In this document: positions 16,630 to 24,439 of the stretch, in pieces | Numbering within the stretch: the stretch's first letter is position 1 | Layout: each line of letters opens with the position of its first letter | From: Symplocastrum torsivum CPER-KK1 | Lineage (GTDB): Bacteria; Cyanobacteriota; Cyanobacteriia; Cyanobacteriales; Coleofasciculaceae | NCBI GenBank assembly: GCA_019358875.1 | Contig: JAHHIF010000062.1 | Span: forward strand, 1 to 48,625 | Length of the DNA stretch: 48,625 bases | Direction: 5' to 3' | Translations under genes and position numbers: made by a program | Notes under the pieces: model-generated | Databases searched by the model: none | Seen by the model: the letters and a program-made list of their open reading frames with translations, nothing else | What the model was told of the DNA's origin: nothing

Positions 16630-17822
16630 ATCTTGCCTTCCTCAGCACTCAAGCGTTGACGTGCCAAATGAACCCATTTGTCTTCTTCTGGGGTATTTGG
16701 CTGATAGGCAAATCCAAGACAGTTTTCCCACTGCACCTGCGCGGCTTTTTTATCCCCCTCGCGTTCCAGTACTTGGGCTAGCAGGCAGTAGGCGGAGGCG
16801 CGATCGCTTTTCAGTTTAATTGCTTCAGTTAGGTCAAGCTTGGCTTCAGCATAGCGACCTTGTTCCAACCGCGCCCAGCCTTGATTTTTGTACATATCTG
16901 CTTTAACTCGGTCATCTTTAGCCAAGCCAAGACCGCTTCGCAGCAGGGAAATAGCTGCATCATAGTTTCCTTCCAGAATGTACAAGCGGGCTTGATTGTT
17001 GTAAGCCTCAATCAGTCCGCCCTCGATCGCCAACTGATATTCGGCATGGGCACGCTCATAATTATGTTGGTCTTCGTAAGCTGCTCCTTGATTATAGTGA
17101 GCCGCCGCCGACCAAGGGTTGAGTTTGAGTGCCAAGCTGTAGCCTAACTGGGCTTTGGGCAGTTGACGTGCCAAGTGGTTGGTCACTCCATACCAGTTTG
17201 TTAGCCAGGACAACGCAAACAGACAGCCGAGTACTCCCAGTGAGAACAACAATGGTGCCCCAGGCTTCATAAAATTCATAAAGCTGGGCCAGCCATTGGA
17301 GAAGTTCTTGGTTTCGTCAGGATTGTCAGGTTGAGACGTTTGGGTTCGGGACTGGCACTCACCCGCCATGAAGTTGGGTGAGTCATCCTCGACTTGTTCG
17401 CTCTCAGGAGGCTCGGCTTGTGATAATTCGCGCAACTGCCCATTAATGAGCAACCAAGGGGAAACAGAACCATTAAGGGCTGCGTGACCATTGAGTCCAG
17501 CCTGTGCATTGGCACTGAATTGACTCTGTGGAGCGCTTTCTGTTTGCGAGCGCTGTTTTTGGAGTCTTTTCAGAACTTCTAGAACAGTTTTTTTACCAAC
17601 TTTTTCTCCTGCTACGTAGGACAGCCGTTTCCATAACTGCGGGGCGAGATACCGCTGTACGTAGCTATTTTCATAGCTAGGGAACTCTATAGCACTGAGT
17701 TTCTTGCCTTTCAAAGTTTGCCCAAGTATATCTTTATCGACAGTCTCTAAGTGTTGTCCTGTCTTTTCATATACCAAAGTGTCGGCAAACTCTACTAGCT
17801 TTGAGATGTCATCAGCACCCAT
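16626..17822 (-). CDS. wHTH-transmembrane-TPR protein (398 aa)
   Basis: The N-terminal ~95 residues match the winged-HTH-like domain found at the start of many cyanobacterial conflict or signalling proteins (VDKDILGQTLKGKKLSAIEF, then YVQRYLAPQLWKRLS and GEKVGKKTVLEVLKRL). A Pro/Ser/Asn-rich linker follows, then one transmembrane helix (about 190-212, LLFSLGVLGCLFALSWL) and TPRs (about 225-395). This suggests a cytoplasmic sensor or adaptor head linked to extracytoplasmic TPRs. First gene of the exoprotein operon. A decayed duplicate of its central part lies at 21905-22680. Confidence 0.82.
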   Translation of the reverse strand: MGADDISKLVEFADTLVYEKTGQHLETVDKDILGQTLKGKKLSAIEFPSYENSYVQRYLAPQLWKRLSYVAGEKVGKKTVLEVLKRLQKQRSQTESAPQSQFSANAQAGLNGHAALNGSVSPWLLINGQLRELSQAEPPESEQVEDDSPNFMAGECQSRTQTSQPDNPDETKNFSNGWPSFMNFMKPGAPLLFSLGVLGCLFALSWLTNWYGVTNHLARQLPKAQLGYSLALKLNPWSAAAHYNQGAAYEDQHNYERAHAEYQLAIEGGLIEAYNNQARLYILEGNYDAAISLLRSGLGLAKDDRVKADMYKNQGWARLEQGRYAEAKLDLTEAIKLKSDRASAYCLLAQVLEREGDKKAAQVQWENCLGFAYQPNTPEEDKWVHLARQRLSAEEGKI

Positions 17823-18193
17823 TGCTCATCTCTGCCTCTAAGTTTGCTGCTCAGTATACCTAGAACGGTTCAACTCGACTGACTACGGGAAGTTAAAATT
17901 TGTTGCTCTACTTAAAAATATGAATTTTATGAAGTTTATGAAATTTGCTTCTACCGAAGGGTTAATTCCACAAATCGAGAGAGTTAGAAGCCTCACATTC
18001 AAAAAAACAACAAGCCTATTTAGTTATGAAGTTCATGAGATTGATTAGCTTTAAGGATTAGGTCAATCTGAATTAAAAAGCTGGATGTAGTTTCTCTTTA
18101 TCCAGCCATAAGTAACAAGTTGGTTGAAGCGATCGCAGACCACTAATCTGTGCTTCCCAATTTGATGTTTAAGTTCACTAAAGGTATTTAAGT
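17823..18193. promoter_or_regulatory. Divergent upstream region with ATGAA-TTCAT palindrome repeat (copy A)
   Basis: No gene. Contains TATGAAGTTTATGAAA at about 17926-17943 and, at 18024-18040, TTATGAAGTTCATGA, a palindrome (ATGAA-G-TTCAT). The following ~40 bp resemble copies B (19792-19893) and C (22721-22816). All three copies stand upstream of plus-strand genes. Confidence 0.6.
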
Positions 18194-19606
18194 ATGGACG
18201 CTTTTGGAACAATCCCTCTAGATGGGACAGCTTTATCAGAACGAAACCCCATAATGGGAGCTGCTTTGGATAGTTATGTTGGACTTACTGGAATGCCCAA
18301 TGCTATAGGGTTTACTAATAGCGAGGGTGCTTTTACACCAGAGCTAGAGCCACTCTCAATGTCTACTATCCAGCTAAAGTCTGACTCTGCTGGAGCTATT
18401 ATTCCATTGAGTCCCAGTACCGCTAGCAACCTTGCCAGCCTCGATACCACGCCTGCTGCCGATTCGTTGACGGGGGCGGCTGCGAATGCTGCGCTTGTTG
18501 GAGATTTAAGAACCGGCCAATATATTGCGTTGGAAAACATGGGAGCAAATTTTAACGACGATTACCAATTCTTAGATGGACGCACAGCAGACGGCTCGGT
18601 TGGTTTAGCTCCTGACACAAACGAGCCATATTCGGGTACAAAGTGGCAAGTTACTGAAGTTAGTGAAGGTATTATTACGCTAGAAAATAAGGGAGCAAAT
18701 TTTAACGACGATTACCAATTCTTAGATGGACGCACAGCAGACGGCTCGGTTGGTTTAGCTCCTGACACAAACGAGCCATATTCAGGTACACAGTGGCAAG
18801 TTGCTGAAGTTAGTGAAGGCATTATTACGCTAGAAAACAAGGGAGCCAATCCTAACCCTGATTTCCTTTTCTTAGATGGACGCACAGCAGACGGAACGGT
18901 TGGTCTAGCTCCTAACACAGACGCTTCCTATTCGGGTACAAAGTGGAAAGTTTATGACCTCGGCAGTGTTTTTGGAGACGAAGTTGTAAGAATAGCTGAC
19001 GAGCAATGGGACTTTTTCGGTAACCATGTCTACGAGCAAGATGACGATTATCGAAAAGAAGGCGATGAAGAGGCTTGGCAACGGATAGCAAATGAATATT
19101 GGCAAACTCAAGGTATAAATCGAACTGACATAGATACATCTGAAGAAGTGGATGATGACGATAATAACCCTTGGTCTGCGGCTTTCATTTCTTGGGTGAT
19201 GCAAGAAGCAGGAGCTGGCGACGAGTTCAATTACTCTCAGCGTCATGCTAACTATATTAATCAAGCCATCGAAGATAGAGGAAGTGATGCCGCCTTCATA
19301 GGACACCCAATAGATGAATATTCACTGCAACCTGGTGATTTGATTGTTGCCAATAGATCGGAGAATGACGGCATAACAGTAACATACGATACTGCTGTAG
19401 GTAACGACTACCAAGCACATGTTGATATTGTTGTCGCAACAAGACCTGGTGAAATTGATGTCATCGGAGGAAATGTCGAAGAATCTGTCACCCTAAGAAC
19501 TTTTCCAGTAAACTCTGAAGGTAAATTGATTAATCCTAATGATGATAATGAAATTAATGACTTTTTTGCGGTTATTGAGAACCGATTAGGGGCACCCGTC
19601 GCCTGA
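18194..19606 (+). CDS. DUF2272-domain protein with three tandem repeats (470 aa)
   Basis: The C-terminal part (about residues 265-465) fits DUF2272: ADEQWDFFGNHVYEQ, an EYW segment, then PWSAAFISWVMQEAGAG and FNYSQRHANYI. DUF2272 proteins are often exported and have been thought of as NlpC/P60- or CHAP-like cell-wall-acting domains, but activity is unproven. Residues about 116-260 hold three 50-residue repeats (LENKGAN-N-D--FLDGRTADG-VGLAP), possibly a carbohydrate- or surface-binding module. There is no classical signal peptide; the Ser/Thr/Ala-rich N-terminus could carry another export signal. The start is the first ATG, after AAAGG. Upstream is copy A of the shared palindromic repeat. Confidence 0.75.
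   Translation: MDAFGTIPLDGTALSERNPIMGAALDSYVGLTGMPNAIGFTNSEGAFTPELEPLSMSTIQLKSDSAGAIIPLSPSTASNLASLDTTPAADSLTGAAANAALVGDLRTGQYIALENMGANFNDDYQFLDGRTADGSVGLAPDTNEPYSGTKWQVTEVSEGIITLENKGANFNDDYQFLDGRTADGSVGLAPDTNEPYSGTQWQVAEVSEGIITLENKGANPNPDFLFLDGRTADGTVGLAPNTDASYSGTKWKVYDLGSVFGDEVVRIADEQWDFFGNHVYEQDDDYRKEGDEEAWQRIANEYWQTQGINRTDIDTSEEVDDDDNNPWSAAFISWVMQEAGAGDEFNYSQRHANYINQAIEDRGSDAAFIGHPIDEYSLQPGDLIVANRSENDGITVTYDTAVGNDYQAHVDIVVATRPGEIDVIGGNVEESVTLRTFPVNSEGKLINPNDDNEINDFFAVIENRLGAPVA
18541..18965 (+). repeat. Three tandem 150-bp repeats inside the DUF2272 gene
   Basis: Units start at 18541, 18691 and 18841. The first two are nearly identical over the full unit; the third is diverged. Each encodes one 50-residue module. 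Confidence 0.9.
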
Positions 19607-19915
19607 GTCAAATTAATTTTGACTCGTTTAGAGTAGCGGCGATTTAGCGAGTCCAACGGGGAGCTTATGGTACTACAAGTTACAAGCTCCCAAACTGATT
19701 TTTTTTACAACTACAGGCAAGCGCAAGCCTTTTCACTACAAAATGAAGTTTATGAATTTGGCTTGTGAGTTATTGTTAGCCGAACTTAAATTCAGTTATG
19801 AATTTCATGGAGTTGACTGACTTTTAGCCTTGGTTAAATTTGAATAACATAAGCACAGTTTTTACTGAGTTAACTAAGGCAATCAGTTACTGAAGTTTTA
19901 CAAGGAAGAATAGCT
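19607..19915. promoter_or_regulatory. Intergenic region with copy B of the shared upstream repeat
   Basis: No gene. Copy B (19792-19893) contains TTATGAATTTCATGG (palindrome ATGAA-T-TTCAT) and then a ~70-bp segment nearly the same as copy C (CATAAGCACAGTT..AC..AGTTAACTAAGGCAATCAGT). It stands directly upstream of the interrupted HTH gene at 19916. Confidence 0.6.
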
Positions 19916-20068
19916 GTGGAAAAGCAAGGTCAGTGCTTAACTTCTTCTCAGCGAAAGCTTCTGCTAAAGAGCATGCAAGCTGATTTACCTCCAGAGTCCC
20001 GTCGTCGCATTGAAATTATGCTGCTAGCAAATACAGGTCAATCTCAGACCCAAATCTGCAAAGCACTA

Positions 20069-21391
20069 GTACAGCACGGCGTAAGTAAAGCACCCATTAA
20101 ACCGCTAAGACCTTACCCTTGTAAGTCCACTTGAATGGCTTCGCCATAGTGCGATTAAAATAATCAATAAAATCTAAGATTCGAGTTTTGAGGTGATTGG
20201 TATTGACAAAATTCCCCCGTTTTAGTAGTTTGCGGACAAGAATGCTAAACCACATTTCAATTTGATTAAGCCAAGAGGAATGCTTAGGGGTGTAATGAAA
20301 AACAATTCGATGTGTTGGGTCACTTAAAAAAGCTGCCCGTGTTTTCATCGATTGAAGTATGCCTGATTCACCTTTAATACCCAAATCAATTTCTAATCCT
20401 TCAAGTTCAACTACCAGGCGAACTAAAGATTCGGACTGATGGGTATTGAGACAATCCATGATTAGATGCCATTTTTTTGCATCAGGGTTACTCTCAATGA
20501 TTTTACGGATGTTTTGGGCAAAGTCTTGCTCAGTTCGGGTGTCTCCGCAAGTCGGATGGATAATTTGACCTGTGACGACATCAAAGTTGGCGATTAATGC
20601 CTGTGTTCCATGACGGATATACTCTCGCTTCTCGTCGTTTAACTTTACCTGGTCGTAATCGCAGGTCTTTTTCTTTCCGTTCGATTGCTTGAATACCTGT
20701 CATTTCATCAATACACACTGTTCGTTCCCCAACTCCAGCACGCTCAATCGCCGTGATGTATAGATTGCTGATGTTTTGGGCTTTAGCCTCAAATTCATCA
20801 TCAAGGGGGGGGGGTTAACCAGTAGCGACTCTGGTGTGGCTTGATTTGAGCTTCTTCTAATAACCGTCCCACATGACGTGGCGATATGCTTTCGACAATA
20901 CCCTGTTTGACTATTTCTTCTGCTAATTCCCTTGCTGTCCAATCACTGATCGGTCGTCCGTAATCTTCTGGCTCACAACAGGCAAGCGCAAATAATTCTA
21001 CTACTTGCTCCATGCTAAATTTGGCTGGCTTACCACTGCGCTCTTCATCCTGTAATCGTTCAATAACTGGTATTGAGCGTTCGCTTAACTCTAACCATCG
21101 ATTGCGCCATCTGCGAGCCATGAATCGACTGATGTTCAGTTCCCGTCCAATTTCACGGTTATTGTTCCCTTTATCTGCCAGTAGGATGATTTTAGCTCGA
21201 AGTGCTATTTGTTGGGGTGTGCTACGGCGATTGAGTAATTTTTCTAGCTCAGTGCGATCGCACTCCCTTAGAGTCAATAATTTTGGCGCTAATCCTGCCA
21301 CGTCCCCCTTCCTTTGCGCTTTTACAGCAGTTTATCTTTATTTAACTCTAGTGTCCCATCATATGGGTGCTTTACTTACGCCGTGCTGTAC
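20069..21391 (-). mobile_element. IS630-family insertion sequence (1323 bp), defective
   Basis: Bounded by 29-bp perfect terminal inverted repeats starting GTACAGCACGGCG (20069-20097 and 21363-21391) and flanked by a TA duplication (20067-20068 and 21392-21393), the target preference of IS630/Tc1-mariner elements. It carries one transposase gene on the minus strand, broken by two frameshifts. It interrupts the HTH gene that starts at 19916. Confidence 0.93.
20097..21301 (-). pseudogene. IS630-type transposase, two frameshifts
   Basis: The N-terminal part (21301 to about 20806) has the HTH and winged-helix domains (IGRELNISRFMARRWRNRW; DWTARELAEEI). After YWLTPP a run of ten C shifts the frame; dropping one C restores LDDEFEAKAQNISNLYITAIERAGVGERTVCIDEMTG, the first Asp region of the DDE domain. 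A second lesion, a 7-base GAAGCGA insertion at about 20625-20631, shifts the frame again; beyond it the frame reads through GTQALIANFDVV and HYTPKHSSWLNQIEMWFS with the second and third acidic residues. The first shift could be programmed slippage or a sequencing homopolymer error, but the second makes this copy inactive. Confidence 0.88.
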
Positions 21392-22227
21392 TAGGGTGTT
21401 CTCAAGAGACTGCACGGTACTGGATTGCTAAGGCACAGGCAGGTCAGGCTCATAACTGGGACGATCCATCGAGGGGTCGGCCCAGGCTTGTTGATGAGCG
21501 GTATCTCAATCGGTTGAAAGAACTAGTGAACCATAGTCCGCGTGAGTATGGTTACTCTTTTTCGCGCTGGACAGGAGAATGGTTAGCAAAACATATGGCA
21601 AAAGAACTAGGCATCACGGTTAGTGGCAGCTACATCAATATGTTGCTTAACTCAGATCTTGCACGAATCAGGATAAACCCCTAAGCCGCAAATGATTGGT
21701 GAAAGAAAATGACACTGCAATCCCAAGTGTTTTCAGTAGCCGAGAGTATCTAAACTAACTTTATGAGTAGTAACATTACGTAATTAATGTCTCAGGCGAG
21801 TGCTAGGTAGGGGAATTGTCCAGGATTTGCTTCGACAACCAAAAATATGAGAGAAAAGGGCGTGAAAAGCATTTAGAAAAGCAAGAAAAATGGAAGCAAT
21901 TCTTGCCACCGCCGACCAGGGGTTGAGTTTGAGTGCCAAGCTGTAGCCCAACTGGGCTTTGGCAGTTGACGTGCCAAGTGGTTGGTCACTCCATACCAGT
22001 TTGTTAGCCAGGACAACGCAAACAGACAGCCGAGTACTCCCAGTGAGAACAACAATGGTGCCCAGGCTTCATAAAATTCATAAAGCTGGACCAGCGATTG
22101 GAGAAGTTCTTGGTTTCGTCAGGATTGTCAGGTTGAGACGTTTGGGTTCGGGACTGGCACTCACCCACCGTGAAGTTGGGTGAGTCATCCTCGACTTGTT
22201 CGCTCTCAGGAGGCTCGGCTTGTGATA

Positions 22228-22331
22228 TAGCGTTTCTCTATTTGCTGAGGTACAAAGTAGTTGGCTTTGAGGCAGAAGGCAGAGGGAAAAGGGCAGAAGT
22301 TGAGTGTACTCCACTCATTTGAGAACCGCTA
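22228..22331. mobile_element. MITE 1 (104 bp), TA-flanked
   Basis: Ends TAGCG-TTTCTC and GAGAACCGCTA are inverted repeats and the element is flanked by TA on both sides. The body contains GGCAGAAGGCAGAGG, a sequence typical of widespread cyanobacterial MITEs. It sits in the left target duplication of MITE 2, so it arrived later. Confidence 0.75.
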
Positions 22332-22334
22332 TAA

Positions 22335-22506
22335 CGCTCTTTTGTCACCCCGGGAAAATAAAAATAACAGCCGATGGAGGAAAGCTTTGTCCACGCAGTA
22401 TTTGAGCGATCGCAAACTGATAGAAACCCAATTCATAAGCTCAAATGTAAAACTCCCTCGCTGTAAGGGTTTCAGATTTCGCTCTGACGAGAGTGACAAA
22501 AGAGCG
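22335..22506. mobile_element. MITE 2 (172 bp), ATAA-flanked
   Basis: Perfect 14-bp terminal inverted repeats CGCTCTTTTGTCAC (22335-22348) and GTGACAAAAGAGCG (22493-22506). ATAA stands on both sides, and the undisturbed parent copy at about 17424 has a single ATAA at that point. It has no coding capacity. Confidence 0.8.
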
Positions 22507-22720
22507 ATAATTCGCGCAACTGCCCATTAATGAGCAACCAAGGGCGAATAGAACCATTAAGGGCTGCGTGACCATTGAGTCCAGCCTGTGTATTGGCACT
22601 GAATTGACCCTGTGGAGCGTCTCCTGAGTGCGAGCGCTGTTTTTGGAGTCTTTTCAGAACTTCTAGAACAGTTTTTTTACAATTATATTTTCTCAAATTT
22701 AACAAAATAAAAAGACCAAT

Positions 22721-22927
22721 TCAGTTATGAAGTTCATGATATTGACTACCTTTTATCCTTAGTTCAATCTGAACGACATAAGCACAGTTATTACCAAGTT
22801 AACTAAGGCAATCAGTCATGTGTATTGATTAGCTTCTAGTGAGATACCACTAATAGTTGTGTCTCCTTTGGGAAGAACTGACGAGTGCTTTGATGCTAGC
22901 CAACTTAAAATTTCAAGGAGAATTATC
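22721..22927. promoter_or_regulatory. Copy C of the shared upstream repeat
   Basis: 22721-22816 repeats copy B (19792-19893) with the palindrome TTATGAAGTTCATGA at its start. It stands upstream of the secreted protein at 22928, as copies A and B stand before the genes at 18194 and 19916. Confidence 0.65.
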
Positions 22928-23476
22928 ATGCTGCTTAAATCTCGTATTTCCGCTATTGTAGTTGGGCTAACTTTACTCTCAGGTTCAGTTGTCTTTCCTG
23001 CCCTCGCCCAGGAAGTCACATCACCAAAAACCGTCGCAGGGGAACTTGCACCCGGACCCGCCCCAGTAGAAAATATACCAAAACCAGTGGAGAACTCGCC
23101 TAAACCCGCCCCAATGCAACCTGGCCGAGAACTCAATTCACCAGGGCCGGGATGCAGTGGCGGCGAACCAGCGGTCGGACCCGCAGCAACGGTTAGTCGT
23201 AGGCAGATCACTGGCACCTCGCGGGTCGTCGAACTCCGCTATAATGCCACGCGGCGTACAGCGTGGGGGAGGATCACCGGAGGCGCTGTTGGTGACACCG
23301 TTTGGGTTAACCGTCGTTATAGCAATGGCGGCTTATCTGGTCCATGCGGGACAACTCAGATTAACACGGGACAAAGCACGTTCACGCCAATGTTCAATGA
23401 CCGCAATCCCATCCAGATGCAAGCTTGCGCCAGAACGGTAGGTTTCCCCTTGGGCACCTGCACAGGGTGGTACTAA
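22928..23476 (+). CDS. Secreted DUF2690-like protein (182 aa)
   Basis: ATG at 22928 with GGAG 8 bases upstream; an in-frame ATG at 22859 has no such site and would put 23 polar residues before the signal peptide. A signal peptide is clear (hydrophobic to ALAQ at residue 28). A Pro-rich linker follows (about 35-75), then a compact domain with GCSGGEPA, VVELRYNATRRTAWGRI and four Cys, resembling DUF2690. Secreted; function unknown. It may be co-regulated with the DUF2272 gene through the shared upstream repeat. Confidence 0.75.
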   Translation: MLLKSRISAIVVGLTLLSGSVVFPALAQEVTSPKTVAGELAPGPAPVENIPKPVENSPKPAPMQPGRELNSPGPGCSGGEPAVGPAATVSRRQITGTSRVVELRYNATRRTAWGRITGGAVGDTVWVNRRYSNGGLSGPCGTTQINTGQSTFTPMFNDRNPIQMQACARTVGFPLGTCTGWY

Positions 23477-23848
23477 ACTTGATTTGACTTTGTTTGACCC
23501 AACTCGATTGGGCTACTCGTTAACAACTTCAAGGTTCGGTTCTACCTGCAAAAAGAATTTCCAACACTACTGTTCCAGTAGTGTGAGCAACAATCATCAA
23601 CTAGCTTCAAACAATTTAGATAGAGTACTCATTTGTACTACTCATTTTTGAGTTGTTTCAGGCGATCGCGCAGAGCGCACACTACGCGATCGCACTGCCT
23701 TCCTATGCAAGGTGCGATCACTACTTAGATCTAGAAAGGTTTGACTTCATTTGACCCAACTTGATTGCACTGCTAATCAACAGTTCCCTGTTCGATTCTA
23801 TCTGTAAAGCGAATTCCAGAAAAGCATATTGTCTCGACTATTATTGCC
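23477..23848. other. Intergenic region with hairpin, HIP1 sites and a duplicated 85-bp segment
   Basis: No gene. A perfect hairpin ACACTACTG-TTC-CAGTAGTGT (23564-23584) follows the secreted-protein gene. Two GCGATCGC octamers lie at 23663 and 23689. The segment at about 23484-23562 is repeated at about 23738-23818 (TTTGACCCAACT-GATTG and TTC-(A/G)TTCTA-CTG-AAA conserved). Confidence 0.6.
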
Positions 23849-24328
23849 ATGCATCAATACTTTTGTTTAATAGCTGCCCTCACAGCTACCTCGCTTCTGT
23901 TCGTAGCTGAAACTGCTTTTAGTCATCCGCTGACTGTAGGTGATAGATATCCAGTTGTTTCAAGCTCAGACACTGATAAGCCCATTTGTTATATGCAAAC
24001 AGAAGATGGCAGAACTCTGAATCTCAGTAGCTTGTGTGAAAAAAAAACTAGCGCTCGATCCCAAGCTCAGTCCCAAATAATTATCAGTAACGTAAGATAC
24101 AACGGCAAACAAATGATTGGTAATGTTGTCAATAATACAAACAAAACAGTTTACCAACCTATGGTTAACTATGAACTTCTTGACGAGAATGGCAGCGTGA
24201 CTGAGAGGGGTTCCGTTCCCACAAATGAAGAGACGCTTAGCCCTGGTCAAACTGCTACATTCCAAACTTCTATGCCCGGTGGTCGCAACGTGAGGACGAC
24301 ATCCGTTGAATGGAACGAGTCAGAGTAA
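23849..24328 (+). CDS. Secreted FxLYD-like protein (159 aa)
   Basis: A signal peptide is likely (residues 1-25, ending AFSHP). Then comes CYMQTEDGRTLNLSSLC, a two-Cys motif seen in small exported cyanobacterial proteins, followed by a basic linker. The C-terminal domain (about 75-155) has IISNVRYNGKQMIGNVVNNT and V-YELLDENGSV, the pattern of FxLYD or bacterial Ig-like domains. Function unknown. It stands 96 bp before the GspE-type ATPase gene on the same strand; nothing shows they are linked. Confidence 0.65.
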   Translation: MHQYFCLIAALTATSLLFVAETAFSHPLTVGDRYPVVSSSDTDKPICYMQTEDGRTLNLSSLCEKKTSARSQAQSQIIISNVRYNGKQMIGNVVNNTNKTVYQPMVNYELLDENGSVTERGSVPTNEETLSPGQTATFQTSMPGGRNVRTTSVEWNESE

Positions 24329-24439
24329 GTGAGGTTCTGATGGCTCGTGAGCGATGCGAAGAGAGCGCCGCTTTGCTAACGCATTACGGCACGAACCATA
24401 TAATTCAATCCCTGCTGTTTATTTTTGTTGGAAAAAACA

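Larger units (their letters stand above)
19916..21684 (+). pseudogene. HTH protein gene interrupted by an IS630-type element
   Basis: The frame starts at GTG 19916 (upstream AAGGAAG) and runs to 20068. It resumes after the inserted element at 21392 and ends at 21684. Joining the halves with one copy of the target TA restores ICKALGCSQETARYW, a continuous helix-turn-helix of the kind found at the N-terminus of IS630-like transposases and related regulators. The joined product is about 147 residues with a second winged-helix-like segment (YGYSFSRWTGEWLAKHMAKELG). Because its last ~15 residues look off-family, the 3' end may also be altered. Function unknown; it may derive from a transposase or be a regulator. 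Confidence 0.75.
21905..22680 (-). pseudogene. Decayed duplicate of the wHTH-TM-TPR gene
   Basis: 21905-22226 and 22507-22680 match 17096-17595 closely (membrane helix LLFSLGVLGCLFALSWLTNWY, linker and KTVLEVLKRLQKQRS intact), with single-base deletions that break the frame and two nested MITEs in the middle. The N-terminal wHTH and the TPR region are missing. It is not expected to be functional. Confidence 0.9.

Noticed and set aside
18905..19306. Minus-strand 133-codon frame opposite the DUF2272 gene
   Set aside because: A shadow of the well-supported DUF2272 coding frame.
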